A stretch of 64,000 nucleotides of DNA from Thalassolituus marinus. Lineage in GTDB: Bacteria; Pseudomonadota; Gammaproteobacteria; Pseudomonadales; Oceanobacteraceae. Location: the NCBI RefSeq assembly GCF_020320395.1, contig NZ_JAEDAH010000091.1:24316-88315 (forward strand). The letters run 5' to 3'. A model generated the notes under the pieces. That model was not told the DNA's origin. It worked only from the letters and a program-made list of their open reading frames with translations, and did no database searches. A program made the position numbers and the translations under genes. How positions within the stretch are numbered: the stretch's first letter is position 1; every line of letters begins with the position of its first letter. Below are positions 18,218 through 30,382 of the stretch, in pieces.

Positions 18218-19087
18218 CTATCCAACCTTAAATTCAGGGGGAGGCGTATTACGCTTTAAGATCACAATATGCGGTTCGCCTTTTTGCACATCACCATCAC
18301 GCCACTCAGGATAAACCCAGCTTTCCGGCTCGCGGTGTTGAGAAAGTTTGGTATCAGGCCATTGAGCCTGAACTTCAAGTAAACGCTTCTGAGCGGCTTC
18401 GCTGAGCTGCCAGCGAATGCTATTCACAATCCGGTCTTTAAATACATTCATATTGGCAATCGATATTTCTGAAGGGGTATAGCCAAAATTATCAAACTCC
18501 AATAACAGAAAATAACGGTCATCAATGGCTGTCGCCGCATACGAGCGGAAGTTGGCGATAGTGATATCCCGATCCGGGTCATCTTCTCTGACCCATACCC
18601 GCTGTTCAAACAGTACCCAGGGTTGATTACCGATCTGTTTTACCTGCCAGCTCACTGGCGCTATTTTTTTTGAAAACTGAGGAGAATCAGGCCCATTATC
18701 AAAAAGGAATCGTAAGATCACCTGCTCCATATGGGCAGGGTTCAGGCAGCTCATCCCTTCTGGTAGACAGTTAGCTCGCTCAACATATATTGAAAACTCA
18801 GTACGCCCAAGGTATTGGTCATACCAAAAAGGGCCAAGAAACTCCCAATTACGCCTGAGCGGAAGAAGACCATTAAAGAGAAAATCTCCGTTTGGGTCAT
18901 AGAGGCCGGCATCGTAAATATTAGGAATATCTGTTGGTGCCTTTTTGGCATCAAATCCATCGGAATCGTAATGCGGCGGAATATCCATCTCTAACCGGCA
19001 GCCGCCAATATTCAGACTGATATGCTCAGGATTATCCAGGCCGGGGATGTAAGGTTTTTTTCGGGAGGCAAACAGACGCTTGAACAT
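18218..19087 (-). CDS. Unnamed partner of the hydrolase-like protein (module copy 2)
   Basis: 289 residues from the ATG at 19087, chosen because AGAAGGG lies directly upstream and because the truncated copy at 16094 keeps the same start; an in-frame ATG at 19171 would add 28 residues from the leader. Distantly homologous to the protein at 5643-6449. It is a soluble mixed alpha/beta protein containing RLEMDIPPHYD, GPFWYDQYLGRTEFSIYVE, QRVWVREDDPDRDITIANF and DDRYFLLLEFDNFGY. Here the partner precedes the hydrolase-like gene, opposite to copy 1. Role unknown; immunity, chaperone or membrane-targeting partner are possible. Confidence 0.72.
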   Translation of the reverse strand: MFKRLFASRKKPYIPGLDNPEHISLNIGGCRLEMDIPPHYDSDGFDAKKAPTDIPNIYDAGLYDPNGDFLFNGLLPLRRNWEFLGPFWYDQYLGRTEFSIYVERANCLPEGMSCLNPAHMEQVILRFLFDNGPDSPQFSKKIAPVSWQVKQIGNQPWVLFEQRVWVREDDPDRDITIANFRSYAATAIDDRYFLLLEFDNFGYTPSEISIANMNVFKDRIVNSIRWQLSEAAQKRLLEVQAQWPDTKLSQHREPESWVYPEWRDGDVQKGEPHIVILKRNTPPPEFKVG

Positions 19088-19311
19088 GATCCCTTCTGCT
19101 CTCTGTTTTGAAAGGGTCACTCTAACAGGCAACTCATTAGCTGTTAAGAACAGGCAGTGGAAACAGGCCAATAATCAGATATTCGTCTGGGTCGGCTTAC
19201 GCCATTTCAGAGATATCTGCCGATAGCCGGTTCCGTTTCACTGATCAACCGATCATTATTCAGTACTGCTCTCAGCCTTGATTAAAAGGCATAAAAAAAC
19301 CCGCCGTAGCG
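19008..19311. repeat. 304-bp direct repeat, copy 2
   Basis: Intact version of the repeat at 16015-16318. It spans the purA terminator, the leader and the first 27 codons of the partner gene. The terminator within it is uninterrupted and shows the pre-insertion arrangement of the site used at 16310. Confidence 0.88.
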
Positions 19312-19316
19312 GGTTC
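19293..19316 (-). terminator. Terminator of purA
   Basis: Read on the minus strand: AACCCGC-TACG-GCGGGTT followed by TTTTT. It lies 15 bp after the purA stop. The same hairpin, duplicated 3 kb away, is the one occupied by the insertion element. Confidence 0.88.
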
Positions 19317-19331
19317 TTTTCAGGTACTGAA

Positions 19332-21811
<2,480 letters not shown>

Positions 21812-21823
21812 TGTCCAACCTTA

Positions 21824-22021
21824 TCAGTTGATCATGTAAAGAAGCCCGAGGCCGGTCAGCATACTGATCAGCCCTGTCATTCGCATTGTGCGGTCATCGA
21901 CCGTCGCCAGCTGCGCAACCAGACGGCGCCAGCGGGCGGGCCAGAGGAACGGCAGGATCCCCTCGATGATAAAAACCAGACAAACAGCGATGGCGATTTC
22001 GCGCCAGAGATCGGCTTGCAC
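21824..22021 (-). CDS. DUF2065 small membrane protein
   Basis: 65 residues with two hydrophobic helices (IAIAVCLVFIIEGILPFLW and MTGLISMLTGLGLLYMI) joined by a basic loop PARWRRLVAQL, the signature of the DUF2065 (YjeT) family found between hflC and the purA region in gammaproteobacteria. Function unknown. It is separated from hflC by two hairpins, one of them a terminator, so it may be expressed mainly by readthrough or its own promoter. It starts the stretch leading into hisZ and purA. Confidence 0.9.
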   Translation of the reverse strand: MQADLWREIAIAVCLVFIIEGILPFLWPARWRRLVAQLATVDDRTMRMTGLISMLTGLGLLYMIN

Positions 22022-22045
22022 TGGGTTTCCTTAAAAATAAATCGC

Positions 22046-22073
22046 ACAAAAAAACCGGGCCCCAGGCCCGGTT
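22046..22073 (-). terminator. Terminator between hflC and DUF2065
   Basis: On the minus strand AACCGGGC-CTGGG-GCCCGGTT is followed by TTTTT and then GTGCG. It lies just upstream of the DUF2065 gene. Confidence 0.8.
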
Positions 22074-22084
22074 GACGGATTCTA

Positions 22085-22125
22085 CCAAAGAGGCCCCCTG
22101 TTGAACATGCTTAAGGGGCCTTTGG
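22085..22125. promoter_or_regulatory. Long hairpin directly downstream of hflC
   Basis: CCAAAG-A-GGCCCC pairs with GGGGCC-TTTGG around a 17-base loop. It has no run of T. It could protect the 3' end of the hflKC message or be part of a double terminator with the hairpin at 22046. Confidence 0.55.
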
Positions 22126-22135
22126 ATAGTACTCT

Positions 22136-23005
22136 TTATTTGCCTTTGGCATCCTTCATATAACGGAAGAAGTCACTGTCAGGCTTGAGCAGCAGAACAT
22201 CGCCTTTGCTGAACGTCTCGGTGTAGGCTTTCAGGCTACGGGTAAAGGCGTAAAACTCAGGATCTTTGTTGTAAGCGGCAGCGTAAATACGCGCGGCTTC
22301 TGCGTCGCCTTCACCCCGGGTGCGTTCTGCATCACGGTAGGCTTCCGCTTCGATAACCGTTTTCTGACGATCAGCGTCAGCACGGATACCCTCAGCCAGC
22401 TCTTTACCCTGTGAACGATATTCACGCGCTTCACGCTCACGTTCCGCCGACATACGATCGTATACCGAGTTACTCAGATCATCCGGCAGATCCACTGCTT
22501 TCACACGCAGATCCAGAACTTCGATACCCAGATCACCCTGAGTCTGAGTATTCAGACTCGCGGTCAGCTTGGTCATCAGTTCATCACGCTCACCGGATAC
22601 AACGTCATGCAGGGTACGAGCCGCAATTTCGTCACGCAGTCCCTTGTTCACCAGGTTAGCCAGCAGGTTAGAAGCCTGCAGACGATCACCGGAGGTTGCT
22701 TTGTAGTATGCGCGAACATCTTTGATACGCCATTTGGCATACGAATCCACGATCACGTATTTCTTACCCGAGGTCAGCAAACGCGACGGTGTGGTATCCA
22801 GCGTCAGAACACGGGCGTCAAAACGCTTGATGTTATCCACGAACGGAGTCTTCACATGAATACCCGGTTCGATATCCGCTTCAACCACTTCACCGAACTT
22901 CAGGCGAATAGCACGTTCAGTTTCATTAATAACGTAAACCGACTGACTACCGACCAACAGGATCAGGCCGAGTACAATCAGCGAAAACATAGCTTTAGGT
23001 GACAT
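22136..23005 (-). CDS. hflC: HflC, modulator of FtsH protease
   Basis: Inner-membrane SPFH/prohibitin-family protein that forms, with HflK, the large periplasmic cage around the FtsH protease. It has 289 residues: one N-terminal transmembrane segment (MFSLIVLGLILLVGSQSVYV), the SPFH domain starting INETERAIRLKFGEV, then a coiled coil rich in R/E/A (MSAEREREAREYRSQGKE, ADADRQKTVIEAEAYRDAER). Its start codon overlaps the stop of hflK by one base, so the two are translationally coupled. Confidence 0.96.
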   Translation of the reverse strand: MSPKAMFSLIVLGLILLVGSQSVYVINETERAIRLKFGEVVEADIEPGIHVKTPFVDNIKRFDARVLTLDTTPSRLLTSGKKYVIVDSYAKWRIKDVRAYYKATSGDRLQASNLLANLVNKGLRDEIAARTLHDVVSGERDELMTKLTASLNTQTQGDLGIEVLDLRVKAVDLPDDLSNSVYDRMSAEREREAREYRSQGKELAEGIRADADRQKTVIEAEAYRDAERTRGEGDAEAARIYAAAYNKDPEFYAFTRSLKAYTETFSKGDVLLLKPDSDFFRYMKDAKGK

Positions 23006-24189
23006 TAACGACCCTCCCGACGAACAGTATTGCTGGTGTTATTCTGACGTGAACGTACTTCATTCAGCACTTCATCGGTCAGACGGGAGATATCGCTGTT
23101 ACTCAGACCATTGCCACCCGGAGCAGACGGCAGGTTCTGTACCAGTTTATCCAGTGGCAGATACATCATGTTGTTGCCGCCTTCAACGTCCACCAGCACC
23201 TTACTGGTGTTGCTGTAGACTTCAGATACGGCATCAATGTACAGACGCTCACGGGTAACCGCTGGCGCTTTTTTGTATTCCTGATACAGCTGTGAGAAAC
23301 GTGACGCTTCACCTTCTGCACGAGCAATCACACGCTCTTTATAAGCAGATGCTTCTTCCAGCTGACGCTGAGCCTTACCACGGGATTCCGGCACGATGGA
23401 GTTGGCGTACGCTTCGGCCTGGTTGGTCAGAGTCTCTTTGTCGTTCTTGGCTTTCTGTACATCATCGAATGCCGCTTTCACCTGCGAAGGTGGACGCGAG
23501 TCTTTGATGTTCAGCTGCGAAATCACCATACCGGTCTGATAACGTTCCAGATAATCCTGCAGACGAATCTGCACTTTATCGGCCAGTTCCGGACGGCCAG
23601 TGGTCAGGATAGGATCCATGGCAGCAGAACCCACTTCGTGACGCAGAGCACTCTCAGCGGCAGCGGTCAGAGTGCGTTCAGGCTGTTCGATGCGCAGTGC
23701 ATAGGAAACCGGGTCGGTGACGCGGTACTGAACTTCCAGTTCCACTTCAACGATGTTCTCGTCTTCGGTCAGCATGCGTTCTTTAATTTCAGCAGTTCGT
23801 ACCTGCGTGGTTTTAACCGGAATTACCTGGTCAACCAGAGGAATCTTGAAGCGCAGACCCGGGTTTTCCGTTTTCAGGTATTTACCCAGACGCAGAACGA
23901 CACCGCGCTCCTGTTCGTCGAGGGTGTATACAGACTGGAAACCAAGAAACACCACCAGAATAGCGCCAACGATGCCGAACATACCGCCCGCACCGGCACC
24001 ACCATTGCCGCCGTTGTTATTGTTACGCTTACCACCGCCGAGCAAGCCATTCAGCTTGTCCATCAGCTGCTTGAGCGCTTCATCCAGATCCGGTGGCTGA
24101 TTACCGCCACCACGGTTGTTATTGCCGCGGTTGTTATTTCCCCACGGATCATTTGGATTGCCCTTTCCACCGGGCTCGTTCCAGGCCAT
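23005..24189 (-). CDS. hflK: HflK, modulator of FtsH protease
   Basis: Partner of HflC in the FtsH-regulating SPFH complex. It has 394 residues. The cytoplasmic N-terminus is rich in Gly/Asn/Pro (NNRGNNNRGGGNQPPDLDE), typical of HflK. A transmembrane helix (MFGIVGAILVVFLGFQSVYT), the SPFH domain (DEQERGVVLRLGKYLKTENP) and a coiled coil follow. The C-terminus (NEVRSRQNNTSNTVRREGR) is low complexity. Located 84 bp after hflX. Confidence 0.96.
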   Translation of the reverse strand: MAWNEPGGKGNPNDPWGNNNRGNNNRGGGNQPPDLDEALKQLMDKLNGLLGGGKRNNNNGGNGGAGAGGMFGIVGAILVVFLGFQSVYTLDEQERGVVLRLGKYLKTENPGLRFKIPLVDQVIPVKTTQVRTAEIKERMLTEDENIVEVELEVQYRVTDPVSYALRIEQPERTLTAAAESALRHEVGSAAMDPILTTGRPELADKVQIRLQDYLERYQTGMVISQLNIKDSRPPSQVKAAFDDVQKAKNDKETLTNQAEAYANSIVPESRGKAQRQLEEASAYKERVIARAEGEASRFSQLYQEYKKAPAVTRERLYIDAVSEVYSNTSKVLVDVEGGNNMMYLPLDKLVQNLPSAPGGNGLSNSDISRLTDEVLNEVRSRQNNTSNTVRREGR

Positions 24190-24273
24190 ATATCACTCCA
24201 GTTAGGCTGCTTATTCGCTCGGGGCTTTCCCCTGCGTCAATAATAGCGGATTTCCGCGAAACCCTCAGGTTCC

Positions 24274-25590
24274 TCAGTGCCAGGCTTCCCTGACAGGTTC
24301 AATAAATCTGTGTTCAGGCACATCTGCACGCGCCAGCGCCCGACGGAAGTCCTGACGCTGCATCTGAATGCTTAATACCATATCACCGTTCTCGGCATAT
24401 TGTTCGCTGCGCACCCCGCCCAATTCGTAAAGAATTGCACGTAAGCGGGCATCTGCCGGGGTCAGCTGGATATCTTCATTGAAGACATCCTTACCCAGCA
24501 ATTCGCCAATTGCCTGAGGTATGAGCTCCAGCCCAACGTTTTCACGGGCGGAAACCCACACCGCGACCGGACGTCCGCTCTCGTCACGGTCGATGCGCGG
24601 CTGGGCAAATTCGAGCAGATCAATTTTGTTGTAGACCCGCAATTGCAGAACTTCATTGGCATCAATTTCGTTGAGCACCAGCTCAACCTGCTCAATATTA
24701 TTTTCGCGCTCCGGCGCCGCCGCATCGATCACATGCATCAGTAAGTCGGCATCAGCGGCTTCCTGTAACGTTGCCTGGAATGCTTCCACCAGCTTGTGTG
24801 GCAGATGGCGAATAAAACCTACCGTGTCCGCCAGCACCACTTCACCCACATTTTCTACGCCAAAGCGGCGCAGCGTTGGGTCCAGCGTGGCAAACAGCTG
24901 ATCGGCAGCGTATACCTCGGCCGTGGTCAGCGTATTAAACAACGTTGACTTACCTGCGTTGGTATAGCCGACAATCGCCACGGTTGGCACTTCGGAACGC
25001 TTGCGCGCGCGACGGTTCTGATCGCGCTGAGCATGTACTTTTTCAAGGCGGGCGTTGATGTTTTTTACCCGCTCACGCAGCAGACGACGGTCTGTTTCCA
25101 GCTGGGTTTCACCCGGACCACGCAGACCAATACCGCCTTTCTGGCGCTCAAGGTGGGTCCAGCCACGCACCAGTCGCGTCGACTGATACTGCAGTTGCGC
25201 CAGCTCGACCTGGAGCTTACCTTCGTGGGTACGCGCACGCTGGGCAAAGATATCCAGAATCAGGCCGGTACGATCCAGCACGCGGCATTGCAGCGCACGC
25301 TCAAGGTTCCGCTCCTGACTTGGAGATAATGAGTGATTAAAAATAACCAACTCCGCACCATGCAGACGCAGGGCGCCGGCAATTTCCTCGACCTTGCCGC
25401 TGCCAATAAAGGTACGGACATCCGGCACCGGACGGCGTGTTGTTACCAGTTCAACGGGATCAGCACCAGCGGAAATAACAAGTTCACGGAACTCATTAAG
25501 ATCTTCGCGATTCGGGCCTTCAGGGAAATCAATATGGACGAGTACGGCGGTTTCCCCACCGTTTTCATGACGTTCGAAAAACAAGGGCAC
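24274..25590 (-). CDS. hflX: HflX, ribosome-splitting GTPase
   Basis: GTPase that binds the 50S subunit and splits stalled ribosomes under heat stress. It has 438 residues. The N-terminal HflX domain (DPVELVTTRRPVPDVRTFIG, SPSQERNLERALQCRVLDR), a coiled linker and the G domain are visible, with VGYTNAGKSTLFNTL (P-loop), DTVGFIRHLPHKLVEAF (switch II) and NKIDLLE (NKxD). It is encoded 269 bp after hfq on the same strand. That gap contains several GC-rich imperfect inverted repeats but no gene I can support. Confidence 0.97.
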   Translation of the reverse strand: MPLFFERHENGGETAVLVHIDFPEGPNREDLNEFRELVISAGADPVELVTTRRPVPDVRTFIGSGKVEEIAGALRLHGAELVIFNHSLSPSQERNLERALQCRVLDRTGLILDIFAQRARTHEGKLQVELAQLQYQSTRLVRGWTHLERQKGGIGLRGPGETQLETDRRLLRERVKNINARLEKVHAQRDQNRRARKRSEVPTVAIVGYTNAGKSTLFNTLTTAEVYAADQLFATLDPTLRRFGVENVGEVVLADTVGFIRHLPHKLVEAFQATLQEAADADLLMHVIDAAAPERENNIEQVELVLNEIDANEVLQLRVYNKIDLLEFAQPRIDRDESGRPVAVWVSARENVGLELIPQAIGELLGKDVFNEDIQLTPADARLRAILYELGGVRSEQYAENGDMVLSIQMQRQDFRRALARADVPEHRFIEPVREAWH

Positions 25591-25859
25591 CTCTGAAATA
25601 TTCAGTCATGTCGCTCACAGAGCGTTGCCGGACACAGGTATGGCCTGTGCGGGCTGTATGTCCTTGCCAACTGGGAATCACCGCCGGGAATACAGCGGCT
25701 GGAAGCCCATTGGGCCTGACAGGGAATTCCATTCCGACACAGCAGGTCAGGACAGCCCGGCCTTAATGGCCCGCATTTGGCAACCTGCTGTTTTCTGACG
25801 AAAGGATCCTGCAAGCCAGAGCATACAGCATCGCTGTACACTCCGGGCTGGCTAAGCCA

Positions 25860-26111
25860 TCAGTCGTCAGACTGTTCTGCTTCACCGGTATCCGCTGGTT
25901 GCAGACGCACGTTACGTGACGGTACAACGGTGGAAATCGCGTGCTTGTACACCATCTGGCTAACGGTGTTCTTCAGCAGAATTACAAACTGGTCAAATGA
26001 TTCGATCTGACCCTGCAGCTTGATACCATTTACCAGGAAGATAGAGACCGGGATACGTTCTTTACGCAGCTGATTCAGGTAAGGGTCTTGTAACGAGTGC
26101 CCTTTTGACAT
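25860..26111 (-). CDS. hfq: RNA chaperone Hfq
   Basis: Sm-like hexameric protein that pairs small RNAs with mRNAs. It has 83 residues. [20 protein letters not shown] and the Sm1 region [18 protein letters not shown] are canonical, and the Sm2 motif reads [12 protein letters not shown]. The tail after residue 70 is short and acidic (GEAEQSDD). It sits between miaA and hflX as in most gammaproteobacteria. Confidence 0.98.
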   Translation of the reverse strand: MSKGHSLQDPYLNQLRKERIPVSIFLVNGIKLQGQIESFDQFVILLKNTVSQMVYKHAISTVVPSRNVRLQPADTGEAEQSDD

Positions 26112-26223
26112 CGTATTCTCCTCAAATAAGGTGTGCCATCCAATGTGGGGACAGCTAAAAAGTAATAATTAAGCCCCAGTCCCGACCGGAGCAACGCTTT
26201 ATTTTACGGGCATGGCTGCGAAT

Positions 26224-27180
26224 TCAGGACGATGCGTTAAATATGGCGTTAGCATTGAGGATTTTCAAGGCGGACTGCAGAAGATGAGGATCATCTGTCT
26301 CCAGCCAGTGAAGGTCCGGCCAGCTTCTTAGCCAGGTGATCTGGCGTTTCGCCAATTGACGCGTCGCTATGATGCCACGTTCAATCATTTCCTCATAATC
26401 ATATTTACCCTGCAGATAGTCCCATGCCTGGCGGTATCCCACACAACGAACCGACGGCAGATTCTCATGCAGATCGCCGCGCTCAAACAGGGCGCGGGCT
26501 TCGTCAATAAACCCCTGCTCCACCATCTGCCTGAAGCGCAGCGCTATGCGCTCATGCAGAACACTGCGTTCATCAGGGCAGACCGCCAGATTGACGACAT
26601 GATAGGGCAAAGGCTCGCTTTGCTGCTCGGCCCAGAACTGAGTCAGCGTCTTGCCCGAGATCTCATAGACCTCCAGTGCACGCTGAATCCGTTGTGAGTC
26701 CATTGGTTTTAAACGCGCTGCGGACTCCGGATCAATGGCCGCTAAGCGCTCGTGCATCGCCGGCCAGCCCTGAGCCAGACCTTCTTCCAGTAAACGATCA
26801 CGAATTTCAGGCACAGATTGCGGTAACTCTGCGGCACCATCACGCAGAAATTTGAAGTACATCATGGTGCCACCGACTAACAGAGGCACTTTTCCGGCGG
26901 CAGTGATCTCAGCCATTTCGCGCAGCGCATCATCGCGGAAGGTGGCCGCAGAGTAACTTTCAGCCGGATCAATAAGATCAATAAGACGGTGCGGTGCCCG
27001 TGCCTGCATGTCAGCATCGGGTTTGGCGGTGCCGATATCCATGCCTTTATAGATGAGGGCCGAATCGACACTGATAATTTCACATGGGAATTTTTCGACC
27101 AGTTCCAGTGCCAGCGCGGTCTTACCGGAGGCCGTCGGCCCCATCAGAAAAATGGCCGGTGGTAATTCGTGTTGTGGCAT
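26224..27180 (-). CDS. miaA: tRNA dimethylallyltransferase
   Basis: Adds the dimethylallyl group to N6 of A37 in tRNAs reading codons that start with U. It has 318 residues. Seen are the P-loop [14 protein letters not shown], the substrate-binding [17 protein letters not shown], the [18 protein letters not shown] region and [14 protein letters not shown] near the C-terminus. Its start overlaps the stop of mutL by one base, and it is followed after 112 bp by hfq. Confidence 0.97.
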   Translation of the reverse strand: MPQHELPPAIFLMGPTASGKTALALELVEKFPCEIISVDSALIYKGMDIGTAKPDADMQARAPHRLIDLIDPAESYSAATFRDDALREMAEITAAGKVPLLVGGTMMYFKFLRDGAAELPQSVPEIRDRLLEEGLAQGWPAMHERLAAIDPESAARLKPMDSQRIQRALEVYEISGKTLTQFWAEQQSEPLPYHVVNLAVCPDERSVLHERIALRFRQMVEQGFIDEARALFERGDLHENLPSVRCVGYRQAWDYLQGKYDYEEMIERGIIATRQLAKRQITWLRSWPDLHWLETDDPHLLQSALKILNANAIFNASS

Positions 27181-29066
27181 CAGCGGCCCCGTAAAAACAG
27201 TTTATCGAGCTCAGCCATGGTCATTTGCGTCCAGGTCGGACGCCCGTGATTACACTGCCCGCTACGCTCGGTGGCTTCCATATCGCGCAACAACGCATTC
27301 ATTTCCGGTATCGTCAGCCGGCGATTGGCACGTACCGAACCATGGCATGCCATGGTGCCCAGCAACTCATTGCGGTGAGCCAGAATACGATCAGAAGCTC
27401 CATGTTCCATCAGATCTGACAGCATATCCGTCACCAGCTGCGGTACATTTGCCTGCTGCAGAAGTACCGGAATCTGACGAACCAGTACCGACTCCGGACC
27501 GACTCGTGCCAGCTCTACGCCAAGCTGACGAAATTCATCGGCGTATTGCTCAGCGGCATCGGCTTCACGCTCACTGACCGCCAGTGACACCGGTACCAGC
27601 AGCGGCTGACTTTGTACGCCCTGAGCATCAACGGCGACCTTCAGGCGTTCGTAAGTAATACGTTCATGGGCCGCGTGCATATCCACCACCACCATACCCA
27701 GAGCGTTCTGCGCCAGAATATAAATGCCGTGCAGTTGCGCAATGGCAAACCCCAGTGGCGGCATATCAGAATCTGACTGAGGCAGTTCCTGAGCGACCGT
27801 CGCCAGCGGCTGACTCATTTGCTGATAGGCATTTAACTGTTCGGACACTGCATCGCGCGACACAGGAGCCGCTGCCCAGGGAGCGGACATTCCCGTTCCG
27901 GCAGAAACAGCCGAAGGTGCTGACGGCTGCCAGTCGAGTCGGTTCTGCCCCTGAAACTCGCCGGCCTGCAATCCGGTGGCCGGAGCAGGCTGCTGAGTGA
28001 GCGGCGCCGAGGTGATATCACTCGTTAGTGAACCTGGCGTGGTACCGGCCAGACGATCTTCCGGACGCACATCACCCAGTGCGCGGTGCAGCGTGCGAAA
28101 CAGGAAGTCATGCACCAGACGGCCATCGCGGAAACGTACTTCGTGCTTGGTCGGATGAACGTTGACGTCCACCAGTTTCGGATCCAGTGTCAGGTACAGC
28201 ACGAAGGCCGGATGACGGCCGTGATAGAGCACATCGCGATAGGCCTGTTTAATGGCGTGCACCACCAGCTTGTCGCGCACCACCCGGCCATTAACAAAGA
28301 AGTACTGCATGTCTGCCTGCGAGCGTGAAAAAGTCGGCAGGCCAACCCAGCCTTGCAGGGATAACCCCGCCGCTTCGGTTTCGATATGCACAGCACTGTC
28401 GATAAATTCTGCACTGAGCAGACTGGCCACGCGCTTTTCTTTCTCGATTCCGCGCTCAGCCGGTCGCAACTGATGAATAGTGCGACCATTATGACGCAGC
28501 GAAAACGCCACATCATAGCGACTGAGCGCCAGGCGTTTTACGTATTCTTCCAGATGGGAAAATTCGGTTTTTTCGGTGCGCAGAAATTTACGCCGCGCAG
28601 GCGTGTTAAAAAACAGATCTCGTACTTCTACGGTAGTACCAACAGGGTGTGCAGCTGGCGATACCGATGCCTGCATATCACGCCCTTCAACGCTGACACT
28701 CCACGCCTCTTCCGCATCCCGCGCGTGGGAGGTAAGAGTCAGACGGGTCACCGAGCTTATACTGGCCAGCGCCTCGCCGCGAAAACCGAGACTGTCGACG
28801 GCTTCCAGATCATCCAGCGTAATAATTTTACTGGTGGCATGGCGACTCAGCGCCAGCGACAGATCGTCTTTATCGATACCAAAGCCGTCATCGCGAATAC
28901 GCAGTAATTTAATACCACCCTGTTCAGCGTCGATATCGATACGGGAAGCGCCGGCATCCAGCGCATTTTCAACCAGCTCTTTAACGATGTTCGCTGGTCG
29001 TTCAACCACTTCGCCAGCAGCAATCTGGTTAGCCAGACGGGGCGACAGTAAATGTATTCGGGCCAT
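27180..29066 (-). CDS. mutL: DNA mismatch repair protein MutL
   Basis: GHKL ATPase that links MutS mismatch recognition to strand incision. It has 628 residues. The N-terminal ATPase motifs are intact: [51 protein letters not shown] proline/alanine/serine-rich linker follows (about residues 330-430), then the C-terminal dimerisation domain with [15 protein letters not shown] and [10 protein letters not shown]. There is no DQHAx2Ex4E endonuclease motif, as expected for organisms with MutH or with the gamma-type MutL. Confidence 0.97.
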   Translation of the reverse strand: MARIHLLSPRLANQIAAGEVVERPANIVKELVENALDAGASRIDIDAEQGGIKLLRIRDDGFGIDKDDLSLALSRHATSKIITLDDLEAVDSLGFRGEALASISSVTRLTLTSHARDAEEAWSVSVEGRDMQASVSPAAHPVGTTVEVRDLFFNTPARRKFLRTEKTEFSHLEEYVKRLALSRYDVAFSLRHNGRTIHQLRPAERGIEKEKRVASLLSAEFIDSAVHIETEAAGLSLQGWVGLPTFSRSQADMQYFFVNGRVVRDKLVVHAIKQAYRDVLYHGRHPAFVLYLTLDPKLVDVNVHPTKHEVRFRDGRLVHDFLFRTLHRALGDVRPEDRLAGTTPGSLTSDITSAPLTQQPAPATGLQAGEFQGQNRLDWQPSAPSAVSAGTGMSAPWAAAPVSRDAVSEQLNAYQQMSQPLATVAQELPQSDSDMPPLGFAIAQLHGIYILAQNALGMVVVDMHAAHERITYERLKVAVDAQGVQSQPLLVPVSLAVSEREADAAEQYADEFRQLGVELARVGPESVLVRQIPVLLQQANVPQLVTDMLSDLMEHGASDRILAHRNELLGTMACHGSVRANRRLTIPEMNALLRDMEATERSGQCNHGRPTWTQMTMAELDKLFLRGR

Positions 29067-29077
29067 ATATCAGCTCG

Positions 29078-30382
29078 TCAGGAATTCGGGATTTTTAGTC
29101 GTTGACCGACCCGCAGGCTGTCATTTTTCAGGCCATTGGCTTTACGCAGATCCGCAATCGCAATGCCGTTACGCACGGCAATTTCTGACAGCGTATCGCC
29201 ACTGCGAATGACATAAGTACTGAATACAGGTGCGCTGCCTTTCTGTGCCGCCAGCAAAGTGCCATGCGGTGGGTGGTCACGAAAATATTCTGTCACACCA
29301 CTGTAAATCGCTCGCGCCATCTTTTTCTGATATCCGGAATCAGCCAGTTTACGGGCTTCCTGCGGATTGGAGATAAAGCCTGTTTCTACCAGCAATGCAG
29401 GAATATCCGGAGCCTTAAGCACCACAAAGGCTGCTTCTTCCACCTGTTTTTTATGCAGTTTCGAAACATGGCCAACCCGCTCAAGAATATGATTACCAAG
29501 CTTCATACTCTCTTTGCGTTTATTGGTCATCGACAGATCAAGTAACGTCATGGCCAGATGATCTTCTTTGTCTTCCAGACTCACACCACCGATCAGGTCG
29601 GACTCGTTTTCCTTGTCTGCCAGCCAGCGCGCCGCTTCACTGGTCGCACCACGATCTGACAGCATAAAGACCGAGCTGCCACTGGCACTTGGATATTTGA
29701 ACGCATCGGCGTGGATGGAAACAAAGAAGTCAGCGTTGGCTTTACGCGCTTTCGAGGTACGTTCACGCAAACCGATGTAATAATCACCGGTACGCACCAT
29801 GTATGGCGTAAAGCCAGGCTCCGCTTTCAGCAAACGCTCAAGCTCGCGGGCAATAGCCAGTACCACATGTTTTTCTTTTGTACGCCCATGACCGATAGCA
29901 CCCGGATCTTCGCCACCGTGGCCTGCGTCAATGGCAATAATAATGTCGCGTTTATTGTCTTCGTAACTGTCAGCTTTCTTAACCGGCGCGACCACACGGG
30001 CTTCCTGAATACGTTCCAGATCCACCACCAGACGGTGATTGCTGTAGACATTGTTCGGCACCAGCGGAAAGCTGCTGGCGTTCACGGGCTCAGTCACATC
30101 AATTACGATACGTACATCGTTCTGGTTACGTCGTGCGGTACGAATTGAACGAATCGACGTCGATTGAGTATCGAGCCCCTCGACACTGGATTTCATCTTC
30201 GCATTGCTAACGTCGATGACCACCCGTTCTGGGTTATTCAGCGTGAAAATTTTGTGCTCGTGCGGCCCGGTAAGATCAAAAACCAGACGGGTTTTATCCG
30301 GTGATTGCCATACCCGCACATCCTGCACGTCGGCCATCACTGGCAAAGCCAGAAGCGACAGAAGGATCAGCGCTAATCTCAC
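29078..30382 (-). CDS. amiB: N-acetylmuramoyl-L-alanine amidase with AMIN and LysM domains
   Basis: Periplasmic zinc amidase that cleaves septal peptidoglycan during cell separation. It has 434 residues: signal peptide MRLALILLSLLALPVMA, an AMIN domain for septal targeting (about 20-120), an amidase_3 domain (about 150-370) with IDAGHGGEDPGAIG and VSIHADAF, and one C-terminal LysM (VIRSGDTLSEIAVRNGIAI) that binds glycan. A regulatory insert in the amidase domain (ADKENESDLIGGVSLEDKED) is typical of EnvC/NlpD-controlled amidases. It overlaps tsaE by 4 bp and precedes mutL by 11 bp. Confidence 0.95.
   Translation of the reverse strand: MRLALILLSLLALPVMADVQDVRVWQSPDKTRLVFDLTGPHEHKIFTLNNPERVVIDVSNAKMKSSVEGLDTQSTSIRSIRTARRNQNDVRIVIDVTEPVNASSFPLVPNNVYSNHRLVVDLERIQEARVVAPVKKADSYEDNKRDIIIAIDAGHGGEDPGAIGHGRTKEKHVVLAIARELERLLKAEPGFTPYMVRTGDYYIGLRERTSKARKANADFFVSIHADAFKYPSASGSSVFMLSDRGATSEAARWLADKENESDLIGGVSLEDKEDHLAMTLLDLSMTNKRKESMKLGNHILERVGHVSKLHKKQVEEAAFVVLKAPDIPALLVETGFISNPQEARKLADSGYQKKMARAIYSGVTEYFRDHPPHGTLLAAQKGSAPVFSTYVIRSGDTLSEIAVRNGIAIADLRKANGLKNDSLRVGQRLKIPNS

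Noticed and set aside
25602..25841. 79-codon frame between hfq and hflX
   Set aside because: Cys/Arg/Pro-rich with no ribosome-binding site or family resemblance; the gap is treated as non-coding.
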